DNA of 64,000 bases, from contig NZ_JAQFWP010000025.1 of the NCBI RefSeq assembly GCF_027706745.1, positions 1 through 64,000 on the forward strand, given 5' to 3'. This stretch comes from Nocardiopsis suaedae. GTDB taxonomy: Bacteria > Actinomycetota > Actinomycetes > Streptosporangiales > Streptosporangiaceae. Below are positions 1 to 8,118 of the stretch, one piece after another (position 1 is the stretch's first letter; each line of letters begins with the position of its first letter). Below the pieces are notes generated by a model. The model searched no databases and was not told the origin of the DNA. It was given only the letters and a program-made list of their open reading frames with translations. The position numbers and the translations under genes were made by a program.

Positions 1-1
1 G

Positions 2-168
2 ATCATCGAAACCCTCGCTGCCTACTGCACACGAATTAACGACTCAGGACACTAGAGACCTTGGAAGATCTCCAGCGCTATCGGTTGCTCTACGACCACG
101 TTCAAGCATCGGCGCTGTCCGTCGCTCAGTCTCATGAGTACCTGAAAGACCTCGCCTCGAAGATCTAG
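2..168 (+). pseudogene. C-terminal remnant of an XRE/Scr1-type (DUF5753) regulator, frameshifted
   Basis: Only the last ~55 residues lie in the window. Frame 2 reads a regulator-like tail (IIETLAAYCTRINDSGH) that hits a stop at 53-55, and frame 1 continues with LETLEDLQRYRLLYDHVQAS and ends in LASKI at 166-168. A single missing base after position 52 would join them into one continuous DUF5753-like C-terminus. The RLLYDHVQASAL stretch resembles the end of actinobacterial Scr1 regulators, which normally sit just upstream of DUF397 genes, as here (14 nt gap to the next GTG). Whether the indel is real decay or a sequencing error cannot be decided from the sequence. The family call rests on short similarity and on context. 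Confidence 0.5.
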
Positions 169-182
169 AGGAGTGCTCTCCC

Positions 183-365
183 GTGGAACTCAACTTCCGT
201 AAGTCCAGCTTCAGCCAGGCGGAGTCGCAGGACTGCGTCGAGGTCGCGGATGCTCCTCGTGTGAGCGCCGTGCGTGACACCAAGCACCGTGAGCTCGGTG
301 CCCTGTTCTTCGGCTCCCCTGAGTGGAGAGCCTTCGTCGACGCCGCCAAGGAGGACGCCTTCTAA
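183..365 (+). CDS. DUF397 domain protein
   Basis: A 60-residue protein from a GTG start preceded by a GAGGAG-like ribosome site. It has the full DUF397 pattern: an N-terminal FRKSSFSQ motif, DCVEVADAP, an AVRDTKHRELG block and a C-terminal SPEWRAFVDAA segment. DUF397 proteins are small partners of Scr1/XRE regulators in actinobacteria and are linked to development and antitoxin-like control; the exact molecular role is unsettled. The gene follows the regulator remnant directly, matching the usual regulator-DUF397 order. Its last 84 coding bases before the terminal codons are identical to the next gene, indicating recent duplication or gene conversion. Confidence 0.85.
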   Translation: MELNFRKSSFSQAESQDCVEVADAPRVSAVRDTKHRELGALFFGSPEWRAFVDAAKEDAF

Positions 366-627
366 CGGAAGGGGCGCCATGAGACAGCGCCATTGGAGAG
401 ACTGGTTCACCTCGAGTTACAGCGGCTCGTACGGTGAATGCGTCGAGGTCGCCTACCTGGCCTCCCGTTCGCGTTTTCGCACGTCTAGCCATAGTGCGAC
501 CGAGAGCCACTGCGTCGAGGTCGCCGACGCCCCCGGTGCCAGTGCCGTGCGTGACACCAAGCACCGTGAGCTCGGTGCCCTGTTCTTCGGCTCCCCTGAG
601 TGGAGAGCCTTCGTCGACGCCGCCAAG
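267..627 (+). repeat. 84 bp perfect direct repeat within the two DUF397 genes
   Basis: Positions 267-350 and 544-627 are identical over 84 bases. The bases just outside diverge (GAGGACGCC against AGAGACCGG downstream, and roughly 75-80 percent identity upstream). The identity includes third-codon positions, so it cannot be explained by protein constraint alone and points to a recent duplication or gene conversion. Confidence 0.95.
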
Positions 628-642
628 AGAGACCGGTTCTGA
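379..642 (+). CDS. DUF397 protein with a partial second DUF397 unit at the N-terminus
   Basis: An 87-residue protein; the ATG at 379 follows a GGAAGGGG ribosome site 13 nt after the previous stop. Residues ~8-30 (WFTSSYSGSYGECVEVAYLA) are the first half of a DUF397 domain that stops before the AVRD block. Residues ~33-87 form a complete DUF397 domain (RTSSHSATESHCVEVADAP, AVRDTKHRELG, SPEWRAFVDAAK). The gene therefore looks like the product of unequal recombination that fused a truncated copy to a whole copy. The second domain shares an identical 84 bp block with the upstream gene. Function is unknown beyond family membership. Confidence 0.8.
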   Translation: MRQRHWRDWFTSSYSGSYGECVEVAYLASRSRFRTSSHSATESHCVEVADAPGASAVRDTKHRELGALFFGSPEWRAFVDAAKRDRF

Positions 643-678
643 CCTCTGCCGCTCCCCACCTTCCCTTCTCCACGGCCG

Positions 679-704
679 GTGCGGCCGCCCCGAGGCGGCC
701 GCAC
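679..704 (+). terminator. hairpin after the DUF397 genes
   Basis: An 11 bp perfect stem, GTGCGGCCGCC paired with GGCGGCCGCAC, with a four-base loop CCGA. It lies 37 nt after the second DUF397 stop and before the methyltransferase ribosome site. There is no T-run, which is common for actinobacterial terminators. Confidence 0.6.
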
Positions 705-830
705 TGATGCGGACCTTGAAGATCTCGCAATGACCTGCGGTGCGTCGGTCAGGTCCGGTAAGAGAGAACGGGGCCACCGACCGGCCCCTCTGAGCCGCGA
801 AACGTGCCGGAGATCTGCGGAGGAATCGGA

Positions 831-1833
831 ATGGCCTACTCCCACGCCGCCGTCGAAGCAGTGGACGAGGTCCACTATCGCGGTGAGGACGGGCGTGCGG
901 TCGTCCACACCACGCCTGCCGCAGTGATCGCCCGGCACCTTCGTGTGCTCGATGTCCGGCCGGGGATGCGTGTTCTGGAGATCGGGACCGGCTCAGGGAT
1001 GTCCGCCGCGCTGCTGGCCGAACTCGTCGGGCCTGACGGCTCCGTGGTCATCATGGACATCCGTAGCTCGCTCATCGACCGTGCCGACGTGCTCCACCAG
1101 GAGGTCGGCTACGCCAACATCAGTTTCATCAGCGGCGACGGGATCACCGGCGCCCCCCGAGTACGCGCCGTTCGACCGCATCGTCGCCTGGACCACCCCC
1201 GACCGCATCCCCCGGACGTGGGTCGGGCAGGCGGCGGAAGGCGGCCGCGTCCTCCACCCCCTCGCCATGGCGGCCATGACCTACTCCACGGCGATGGTCT
1301 CCTTCGTCGTCGAAGAGGGGTGGCCCGCCCACCTGCGCTTGCACCGGGGCGCATACGTCCGAATGGCCGAGCCGGGCAATGAGCGCTTCGAGGCCGACGA
1401 CGCCGCTGCGCGGGACACCGAGGCCGACGCCTACCTCTCGGCGCCGTGGTTGCACGACCACCCCGACCGCGCCGCCGAGCTACTCGGCACCCTCGTTCGC
1501 TCGCCTTTGTACGAGGCCGTTGACGGCTTGGACTGGCCGACCACCGACCATCTGCGCATGTGGCTCATCGCCCGCAACCCGGAGGGGCTGGTCTCCGCCG
1601 GTGTCGGGGACCGGGTCGGATACGGGGTCGTCGACGGCGACCACATCGCGGTCATGGGGGTGCTCCCGGACGCCCGGATCATCGCCGACGCCCCCGACTC
1701 ACCGGCGTTGAAGCGCCTGCGCGACCTCGTGGAGGAGTGGAACCAGGCGGGCAGGCCGGAGACGGAGAACCTTTCTGTCGACGCCGTTCCTGAGGAGGGA
1801 GGATGGCGGGCGACGATTCGTGGCGCGTGCTGA
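831..1833 (+). pseudogene. PCMT-like SAM methyltransferase, disrupted by a +1 frameshift
   Basis: Start ATG at 831 follows a GGAGGAA ribosome site. The first ~109 residues include a Rossmann SAM motif (VLEIGTGSGMSAALLAEL) and the HYRGEDGRAVVHTT N-terminal segment typical of protein-L-isoaspartate methyltransferases. At 1153-1158 a run of six C shifts the frame; removing one C restores SGDGITGAPEYAPFDRIVAW and a reading frame to 1833, about 333 residues in total. The C-terminal half (FDRIVAWTTPDRIP, then a mixed alpha/beta tail) matches the longer actinobacterial PCMT relatives found near regulator/DUF397 pairs and in FxLD-type RiPP loci. No FxLD-type precursor peptide was seen nearby. It is either a decayed gene or a homopolymer sequencing error. 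Confidence 0.75.
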
Positions 1834-2009
1834 GTTCTTCAGCGGGGTCGGGTGTGCGGAGGCTGCGCCGTGTCGCCGGATCACCGGTACCCGCGACACC
1901 GCGACCGGTGAACCGTGCTGGAGCGGGCAGGGCGGCAGGACCGCGCGAAGGGCGGCGACCTGTCCTCGTTGCCGCCATATCCCCCCGGCGGGCCGGGGAG
2001 CGTTCTCGT

Positions 2010-3113
2010 TCAGAGGCCGATGACCGTGCCTTCCGATTCCGGGGCGTGGAAGGCGAGAAAGCGGGCGGCCTCCGTGGCCAGGGCGTCGTGTTGTGGGCCG
2101 CTCAGCTCCACGAACGGGGAGACCTCAAGCGTCGCGCATGCCTGCTTCGTGTCGGTCGTCAGGGCCCACGTCCCCCCGACGAACCCGTCGATCAGGAGTG
2201 CGCTCCGGACGATGTTCCTCCCCGGCCACAGGTGCCCGCCGGCCTCGTCGGGGAGGATTCGCCGACGGTCCTTGTAACCGAGCACCACGTTGTCGAACTC
2301 GGGCAGGAAGCGAGGCGGCGCGGGGGTGTCGGGGTTCGGCCGCGGTGCGTCCGGGAGGTCGAACAGCTCGCTCCCGTCCTCGTCACGGAACACGACCAGC
2401 TCGTCCCGGTGGCGGTCGACGACCTCCCGCAGGCGGGTCAGTCCGCACCACGCCTGGACGTCCTTCACCGACGCCGGACCGAAGGCGGCGAGGTACCGCA
2501 TCACCAGGCCGTCCGGGGCGTCGTCCCGCTCGATCGGGGCGGAGAGCCAGTGCTCGGCCGTGGTGTGCCGGGCCGCACCGCCCTGCCGCCACAGCCCCCG
2601 GGGCGGTACCTGCACCATCGGCAGCCGGTGCCGAGCCACCATTCCGAGCGACCGCGCGTCGCTCCCGGGCCATTCCGCGAGCAGCTCCTCGCCGATCTCG
2701 GCGAACGTCATCGGCCGCTCCCGGACCATTTCCCGCGCGCGCTCGGCGGCCTTGTCGACGTCCACCCCCTGCAGGTTCCGGCCGAAAGCGGACTTGAGCG
2801 TCCGGTCCTGTGGAACCTGGAGGACGGGACGCAGCGCGAGGCAGTCGCGCGCGGTCACCGTGTGGATCGTAGAGCGCTGCAGGCTGATCCGCACGATGCT
2901 CCGCTCCTCCATCTGCCGGGAGAACGCGTCGGCGTCGAAGTCCTCCACGCGCGACCACAGCGCCGTATACGGGTTCTGCGGAAGCTGCGCGTGCAATCCG
3001 ACCAGGTGTTCCACGGCCTCGGCCGGGGACGCCGCCGCTCGTTCGAGGAGGAGCTGGCGCGAGAGCGCCGCCCTGTTGAGTTCGCGTCGGGTCAGGGTCC
3101 GGGGCAGGACCAC
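2010..3113 (-). CDS. winged-helix DNA-binding domain protein (HTH_42 / AlkZ-like family)
   Basis: A 367-residue protein of the HTH_42 family (PF06224), whose studied members include AlkZ/YcaQ DNA glycosylases that excise bulky or cross-linked bases. Supporting segments are TRRELNRAALSRQLLLER, VEHLVGLHAQLPQNPYTALW near residues 35-55, the RSTIHTVTARDCLAL region, and the C-terminal GYKDRRRILPD block. The length fits the family. I chose the GTG at 3113 because AGGAGG lies 5-6 nt upstream; a longer in-frame start at 3155 lacks a site. The catalytic QxQ-type motif is not clearly conserved, so glycosylase activity is unproven. It stands alone, converging on the methyltransferase. Confidence 0.75.
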   Translation of the reverse strand: MVLPRTLTRRELNRAALSRQLLLERAAASPAEAVEHLVGLHAQLPQNPYTALWSRVEDFDADAFSRQMEERSIVRISLQRSTIHTVTARDCLALRPVLQVPQDRTLKSAFGRNLQGVDVDKAAERAREMVRERPMTFAEIGEELLAEWPGSDARSLGMVARHRLPMVQVPPRGLWRQGGAARHTTAEHWLSAPIERDDAPDGLVMRYLAAFGPASVKDVQAWCGLTRLREVVDRHRDELVVFRDEDGSELFDLPDAPRPNPDTPAPPRFLPEFDNVVLGYKDRRRILPDEAGGHLWPGRNIVRSALLIDGFVGGTWALTTDTKQACATLEVSPFVELSGPQHDALATEAARFLAFHAPESEGTVIGL

Positions 3114-3221
3114 GGCGGCCTCCTCATGGCTCTCCTGAGCTGTGGACGGGACCACCGTAGGACGTAACGCGGTCGGAAGGTGTCCGCGATCTCTGTCCGC
3201 GGCACCGGGGCGGCGAATCCG

Positions 3222-3716
3222 CTACTTCAGTTCCATGTACACGTCGGCGCGGTCGTAGTACCCGTCGTCCAGCGGCAGCCGGTCGCGGGTGGTGTGGACG
3301 AATCCGGCCTCCTCGTAGAGGTGGATGGCCGGGGCCAGTGAGCTGTGCGAGCCGAGGAACAGGCGTGCGCAGCCGAGCTCCCGGGCGCGGGCGATGGCCG
3401 CCGACAGGAGGCGGCGGCCCACGCCCCGCCCCTGCGCGGACGGGAGCACGCCCATCTTGGTCAGCTCGAACACGTCGTCCGGGTAGCGCAGCAGGGCCAC
3501 GCCCCCGAGGACGGTGCCGTCGTCCGCGTCGCGTGCCAGGAGGACGTCCCCTCCCGGTTCGACGACGTGGCCGAACGGGTCTCCGAGGAGGACCCGGTCC
3601 CCTTCCTCCATGCTGAACAGGCGCGTGATCCATTCCTCGTTCAGCTCGCGGAAGGCGTCGGCGTCGTGCTGCGAGGCGATCGAGGAGATCTCGACCGCGG
3701 CGGTGGTGTGCGGCAT
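3222..3716 (-). CDS. GNAT family N-acetyltransferase
   Basis: A 164-residue acyltransferase of the GNAT fold. The acetyl-CoA pyrophosphate-binding motif is visible as VLPSAQGRGVGRRLLSAAIARA (cited here as two parts, VLPSAQGRGVG and RRLLSAAIARA) near residues 105-126, followed by the usual LFLGSHSSLAPAIHLYEEAGF strand-helix. The ATG at 3716 has AAGGGA 9 nt upstream; an earlier ATG at 3734 is less likely. The substrate cannot be read from sequence. It is divergently transcribed from a LysR gene 102 nt away, a common arrangement in which the LysR protein controls its neighbour. Confidence 0.85.
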   Translation of the reverse strand: MPHTTAAVEISSIASQHDADAFRELNEEWITRLFSMEEGDRVLLGDPFGHVVEPGGDVLLARDADDGTVLGGVALLRYPDDVFELTKMGVLPSAQGRGVGRRLLSAAIARARELGCARLFLGSHSSLAPAIHLYEEAGFVHTTRDRLPLDDGYYDRADVYMELK

Positions 3717-3818
3717 CAGGCGGTCCCTTTTCATCTGCGTCGGCGGTGCCGCCAGCTTCGCCCCTCCGTCACTCATATGTCCAATACAGTGTTCGTGCGT
3801 GATCGATAAGCTGTGGCA

Positions 3819-4694
3819 ATGGATCAGCGCGTCGAACTCCGCCACCTCCGGTACTTCCTGGCCGTCGCCGACGAGCTGCACTTCGGCCGCGCCGCCGAGC
3901 GGCTGCACATCGCCCAGCCCGCCCTCTCGCAGCAGATCAGGCAGCTCGAAAAGCTCATCGGCGTCGAACTGTTCAAACGCACCTCGCGGAGCGTGCGCCT
4001 GACCGACGCCGGGGCGGCGTTCCTGCCCCGGGCCCGGGACCTGCTCGGGCGCCTGGCGGCCGACCTGCACGAGGCGGGCCGGGTCGGCCGCGGCGAGGCG
4101 GGCCGCCTCGACATCGGCTTCATCTCCTCGGCCGTCGTCATCCTCAGCGAACGCCTCCGCGCCTTCGCCCGGCGCCGCCCCGATGTGCACGTCAAGCTGC
4201 ACGACGGCTTCACGGTCGATGTGCTGTCGTCCCTGGAGCACGGCACCGTCGACGTGGGAATCGTGCGCGACGCCGAAGAGCGGGACGACATGGACCTGAT
4301 CCCCTTGGAGTCGGAGCGGTTCGTCGCCGTCGTCCCCGCGGACCACCCGGTCGCCGGGCGGGAGCCGGTGGAGGCGGCGGACCTGGCGGCCGACCCGCTC
4401 ATCCTGTTCCCGCGCTCCTACGGCCCCCACGCGTTCGACGTGAACACGGCCCCGCTGCGTGAGGCGGGCGTGGACGTCCAGGTCGCGCAGGAGTGCTCGA
4501 ACTGGCACACGATCATCATGTTCGTGGCGACCGGGCTCGGCGTGACGATCGCCCCGTACAGCGTGACGAACCGGCTCCCCGAGGGCGCCCGCCGCCTGGA
4601 ACTGGCCGGGCCTCCGGCACAGAGCCGCATCCTGATGGCGACGCGGCGGTCCGACGACCGCCCGCTGGTGGAGGCCTTCACCGGCGGCCGGTGA
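3819..4694 (+). CDS. LysR family transcriptional regulator
   Basis: A 291-residue LysR regulator. The N-terminal winged helix is canonical: ELRHLRYFLAVADELHFGRA, then RLHIAQPALSQQIRQLEKLI and LFKRTSRSVRLTDAG within residues 6-66. Residues ~90-290 form the periplasmic-binding-like effector domain. The ATG at 3819 gives the standard spacing to the helix; an in-frame GTG six bases upstream is possible. It is divergent from the GNAT gene, so it likely binds the 3717-3818 intergenic DNA. Its effector is unknown. Confidence 0.92.
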   Translation: MDQRVELRHLRYFLAVADELHFGRAAERLHIAQPALSQQIRQLEKLIGVELFKRTSRSVRLTDAGAAFLPRARDLLGRLAADLHEAGRVGRGEAGRLDIGFISSAVVILSERLRAFARRRPDVHVKLHDGFTVDVLSSLEHGTVDVGIVRDAEERDDMDLIPLESERFVAVVPADHPVAGREPVEAADLAADPLILFPRSYGPHAFDVNTAPLREAGVDVQVAQECSNWHTIIMFVATGLGVTIAPYSVTNRLPEGARRLELAGPPAQSRILMATRRSDDRPLVEAFTGGR

Positions 4695-4732
4695 CCGAGG
4701 GGGCCGGGCGCGGGACACCGAGCCGGACGGCT

Positions 4733-5090
4733 TCAGCCCATCGGGATCACGCTCGCCCCGACCAAGGTCACCAGCAGGGCGAACACCGACGCGGTCGACC
4801 ATGTCGTCCATGACCTCGTGCGAGGCCTCCAACAGGATCCGGTGCCCCTGGTAGGCGTGGCCGACCTGCCAGGCACGCAGGCCGAGCCGGTACCGGCGGG
4901 TGCGGGGGGAGTGTTCGAGCCACCCGAAGTCGACGAGGGGCGCCGGCAGGCCGTGCGCGCTCGACTTGGGCGGCCCGGAGTCGACGACGTCCTGGAAGGA
5001 GACGCTGCCCTCCGCGACCACGAGGTCGATGATCTCCAGGGCCCTGCCTGCGGACTTCACCCTCGCCGGGGTGTTCTCCTCCGCGGCCAT
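4733..5090 (-). pseudogene. IclR regulator N-terminus fused by deletion to the tail of a membrane protein
   Basis: From an ATG at 5090 with GGGAGG upstream, ~97 residues match the IclR winged-helix domain: VKSAGRALEIIDLVVAEGS, a shortened helix-turn-helix (PPKSSAHGL), LVDFGWLEHSPRTRRYRLGL and the start of the linker helix (ASHEVMDDMVD). The match stops near 4795 and the whole ligand-binding domain is absent. Immediately afterwards, in a different frame, the strand reads SVFALLVTLVGASVIPMG then stop at 4733-4735, a hydrophobic segment like the last helix of a transporter. The simplest reading is a deletion joining an IclR gene to a downstream membrane gene. The IclR frame itself runs on without homology. 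Confidence 0.65.
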
Positions 5091-5239
5091 CGCCGTCCTC
5101 CCTTCGCGCCCGTCGCCGTGCGAACACTTCGGGAGGCGCGGCAGGACCGATGAGTCCGTCCCCCGCCGGGAGTCCCATCAGTGTCATCGCCCGGCGGTAC
5201 CGTCACCGGGCACGCGGGCCGGCCACCGAGGAGGAGCAC

Positions 5240-5887
5240 ATGGGACAGCTGCTGAAAGTCCAGAACTTCACCGTCTCCAGCGACGGGATCGCCGCGGGCG
5301 AGGACCAGAGCCTTGAGCGCCCCTTCGGCGCGGACATCGAGCCGCAGAAGCTGTTCACCTGGGCGGGGGCCACGGCCAGCTGGCCGAACCGCACCGACCC
5401 GGGCGGCACCCGGGGCCTGGACGACTACTTCACGCGCGACTTCTCCCGCAACATCGGCGCCGAGATCATGGGGCGCAACAAGTTCGGCCCCCAGCGCGGC
5501 CCCTGGGAGGACCACGAGTGGCAGGGGTGGTGGGGCGACGAGCCGCCGTTCCACACCCCCGTGTTCGTCCTGACCCACCACCCGCGCCCGTCGTTCACCC
5601 TGTCCGACACCGCGTTCCACTTCGTCGGCGGCGAACCGGCCGAGGTCCTGGAGCAGGCGAGGGAGGCCGCCCAGGGCAAGGACGTCCGCCTCGGCGGCGG
5701 GGTCACCACCGTCAAGGAGTTCCTGGAGGCGGGCCTCGTCGATACCCTGCACGTGGTCGTCAACCCGGTGAAGATCGGGGAGGGCCTGCGCCTGTGGAAC
5801 TCCCCGGAGGAGCTGGAGGACCGCTTCCACCACGAGGCCGTCCCCAGCCCGAGCGGGGTCACCCACCACATCTTCTGGCGCGACTGA
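5240..5887 (+). CDS. dihydrofolate reductase family protein (RibD C-terminal fold)
   Basis: A 215-residue protein of the RibD C-terminal/DHFR-like reductase superfamily, NAD(P)H-dependent enzymes of mostly unassigned substrate. Features are the N-terminal LLKVQNFTVSSDGIAAG strand-loop, NIGAEIMGRNKFGP, the PVFVLTHHPRPSF strand, the glycine-rich KDVRLGGGVTTVKEFLEAGL nucleotide-binding segment and LHVVVNPVKIGEGLRLW. The ATG at 5240 follows GAGGAG; the longer in-frame extension to 5150 is poorly conserved in character and was rejected. It converges on the metallo-hydrolase gene. It is a distant paralogue of the gene at 8119-8712. Confidence 0.88.
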   Translation: MGQLLKVQNFTVSSDGIAAGEDQSLERPFGADIEPQKLFTWAGATASWPNRTDPGGTRGLDDYFTRDFSRNIGAEIMGRNKFGPQRGPWEDHEWQGWWGDEPPFHTPVFVLTHHPRPSFTLSDTAFHFVGGEPAEVLEQAREAAQGKDVRLGGGVTTVKEFLEAGLVDTLHVVVNPVKIGEGLRLWNSPEELEDRFHHEAVPSPSGVTHHIFWRD

Positions 5888-5898
5888 GGGGCGCGCCC

Positions 5899-5946
5899 CT
5901 GCCCGGAGGGCACAGAGGCCCACTGCCCGGAGGGGTCAGAGGTCCA
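5899..5946. repeat. tandem 24 bp imperfect duplication at the end of the metallo-hydrolase gene
   Basis: 5899-5922 and 5923-5946 are adjacent copies beginning CTGCCCGGAGGG and differing at three of 24 positions. The second copy contains the stop codon of the metallo-hydrolase gene on the minus strand, so the duplication lies at the 3' boundary of convergent genes. Confidence 0.85.
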
Positions 5947-6742
5947 CGCCCAGAACGGATGTCCTCCCGGGCTCGCGCTGCCCGGGCAGGGAGCCGACCT
6001 CCCCCTGAAGGCCCTGCGGGGTCACCTCGAAGACCTCGCCGTCGGCCGGGAAGACGATGTTCGCGTGCTCCGCGCGCACCACGTCGTCGTCCCGGTGCGT
6101 GGTCATCAGGGCCGCCTCCGGCCACCGCTCCGCGATCGCCTCGACGTCCTCCAGGCCCATGTGGCCGAAACGCCCCTCCCGGGGGAACGACGTGTCCAGA
6201 ACCACCACCGGGCACTCGGACACCAGGCGGTCCACGGACGGGCAGCGGACCGTGTCGCCGGTGTAGCCCAGCCGGGCGCCGTCGGCGGCGGTGATCCGGT
6301 AGCCCATGGTCGGCACCGTGTGCTCCATGGGCAGCGCCTCGATGCCGTAGCCGCCCTCCGTGCACTCCCCGCCCCCGGACGGGTCGAACTCGACGAACCG
6401 GGGCCGCACCTTGTCCCGCAGGCCGTCGAGGACTCCCGGGTAGGCCTCCTCGAACAGCCGCTCCAGGCGCTCCTCGAACCCGGAGGGGCCGATCAGCACC
6501 AGGTCCTCGTCCCGGGACCGCCGCAGGCCCTGTTCCAGGAGGAGGAAGACGGCGTCGAAGAAGTGGTCGGCGTGGAAGTGCGTGATGAGGCACAGGTCGA
6601 CCGTGCCCGGGTCGACCCCGGAGCGCCGCATCGCCTTCATGCTCCCGTTGGGGGTGTCGATGAGGAGCCTGCCGTCGACGAGCGCCGATGCGCTCATCCG
6701 CTCTGACAGGATCGACCCGGTGCCGATGAACTGCAGCTTCAC
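5936..6742 (-). CDS. MBL-fold metallo-hydrolase (ribonuclease Z-like)
   Basis: A 268-residue metallo-beta-lactamase fold protein. The start MKLQFIGTGS and the zinc motif HFHADH (residues ~56-61) are typical, with later ligands in PMEHTVPTMGY, the YTGDT aspartate motif, LDTSFP and the MTTHRDDD histidine. The arrangement resembles RNase Z/ElaC-type hydrolases rather than beta-lactamases or glyoxalase II. The exosite arm of true tRNase Z is not evident, so the substrate is uncertain. A tandem 24 bp duplication spans the stop codon. Confidence 0.85.
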   Translation of the reverse strand: MKLQFIGTGSILSERMSASALVDGRLLIDTPNGSMKAMRRSGVDPGTVDLCLITHFHADHFFDAVFLLLEQGLRRSRDEDLVLIGPSGFEERLERLFEEAYPGVLDGLRDKVRPRFVEFDPSGGGECTEGGYGIEALPMEHTVPTMGYRITAADGARLGYTGDTVRCPSVDRLVSECPVVVLDTSFPREGRFGHMGLEDVEAIAERWPEAALMTTHRDDDVVRAEHANIVFPADGEVFEVTPQGLQGEVGSLPGQREPGRTSVLGVDL

Positions 6743-6981
6743 TGATCAGGTCCTTTCGTCGCCGACGTCCTCGGGCTCACCGTAGACGGATCATCACTCT
6801 GTGCGCATGAAAAACGGCGATCCGTCGCTGGGAGCGGCGGAACGCGGCCGGAGCGTTCGCCGACCGGTGGTGGAGCCTGCACCCCCGCCGACCGGCGGGC
6901 GTGCGCCATATCGCCGGGGTCTGGCCTGCGCATAGATTTGTCCTGTCATGAGAACTCCACCCCGGAACCTGGGAGCCGCAC

Positions 6982-8025
6982 ATGTCCGTGACCCGAACGG
7001 GGACGGCGACGGCGGCGGGAGGGCAGCGGCGGGGCAGCGACTTCGCTCGGCTCTCCCGCCGTATCGAGCAGGCAGGACTGATGGAGCGCACCCCGCGCTA
7101 CTTCGCGATCCGCCTGGGCCTGACCGGTGCCGCCTATGCCGCCGCCTGGGCCGCGTTCGCGCTGCTCGGTGACTCCTGGTGGCAGCTGGCCACGGCGGTG
7201 GCCCTGGCGGCGGTGTTCGGCCAGGTCGGCCTGGTCGCCCACGAGCTGGCGCACCGGCAGATCTTCGCCGGCCGCCGGCTGAGCGAGAACGTCGGCCTGG
7301 CCGTCGGCAACCTCGGCATCGGCCTGGGGTACGCCTGGTGGCAGGACAAGCACACCCGCCACCACGCCAACCCCAACCACGAGGAGCTGGACCCCGACGT
7401 CCAGCCCGACCTCCTCGTCTGGTCCCAGGACCAGGCGCGCGCCGCGAAGGGGCTGCCGCGGTTCCTCGGGCGCTCCCAGGCCGTCCTCTTCTATCCGCTG
7501 CTCCTCCTCGAAGGCCTGAACCTGCACATCGGCAGCGTGCGCGCGCTCTTCCGGCCGTCGACCAAGCGCAAGGGCACCGAGGCGACCCTGCTCGCCGCGC
7601 ACTTCGTCCTCTACCTGGGTGCGGTGTTCACCGTGCTCGACCCGGTCAAGGCCATCGCCTTCATCGCCGTCCAGCAGGGCCTGTTCGGCGTGTACCTCGG
7701 GTGCATCTTCGCCCCCAACCACAAGGGGATGCCCACGCTGAAGAAGGGCGAGAAGCTCGACTTCCTCCGCAAGCAGGTGCTGACCTCGCGCAACGTGCGC
7801 GGCGGGTGGTTCACCGACATCGCCCTGGGCGGCCTGAACTACCAGATCGAGCACCACCTCTTCCCGAGCATGCCCAGCCCCAGCCTGCGGCGCGCCCAGC
7901 CGATCGTGCGGGCCTACTGCGAGGAGATCGGCGTCCCGTACCACGAGACCGGGTTCATCCGCTCGCACGCCGAGGCCCTCGCCCACCTCCACCGCGCCGG
8001 GGCCCCGATCCGGGAGGCGGCCTGA
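6982..8025 (+). CDS. membrane fatty acid desaturase (acyl-CoA/acyl-lipid type)
   Basis: A 347-residue integral membrane di-iron desaturase. All three histidine boxes are present: HELAHRQ (residues ~88-94), HTRHHANPNH (~127-136) and QIEHHLFP (~294-301). Hydrophobic segments near residues 45-90 and 200-240 provide the membrane hairpins. It would introduce a double bond into membrane fatty acids using O2 and a ferredoxin/flavodoxin-type donor; the position of desaturation is not readable. The ATG at 6982 follows CTGGGAG. The 239 bp region upstream is shared divergently with the metallo-hydrolase. Confidence 0.93.
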   Translation: MSVTRTGTATAAGGQRRGSDFARLSRRIEQAGLMERTPRYFAIRLGLTGAAYAAAWAAFALLGDSWWQLATAVALAAVFGQVGLVAHELAHRQIFAGRRLSENVGLAVGNLGIGLGYAWWQDKHTRHHANPNHEELDPDVQPDLLVWSQDQARAAKGLPRFLGRSQAVLFYPLLLLEGLNLHIGSVRALFRPSTKRKGTEATLLAAHFVLYLGAVFTVLDPVKAIAFIAVQQGLFGVYLGCIFAPNHKGMPTLKKGEKLDFLRKQVLTSRNVRGGWFTDIALGGLNYQIEHHLFPSMPSPSLRRAQPIVRAYCEEIGVPYHETGFIRSHAEALAHLHRAGAPIREAA

Positions 8026-8064
8026 CGGCACCGGCGACCGCCGCCGGCGCCGATGCGACCGGGT

Positions 8065-8104
8065 GGGGGGCGGGGAGGGCGGTCCCGCCGGCCCCGCCCC
8101 CCCC
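8065..8104 (+). terminator. bidirectional terminator between convergent genes
   Basis: An 11 bp perfect stem (GGGGGGCGGGG at 8065-8075 with CCCCGCCCCCC at 8092-8102), 16-base loop, between the desaturase stop and the reductase stop on the other strand. Confidence 0.65.
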
Positions 8105-8118
8105 GGGGTCCGCCCCTC

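Noticed and set aside
643-830. FxLD-type RiPP precursor near the PCMT-like methyltransferase
   Set aside because: No short ORF ending in an FxLD-like core and no lanthipeptide synthetase or radical SAM gene is present in the window.
5888-5899. GGGGCGCGCCCC as a terminator
   Set aside because: The palindrome has no loop and cannot fold as a standard hairpin; the neighbouring tandem duplication is the better description.
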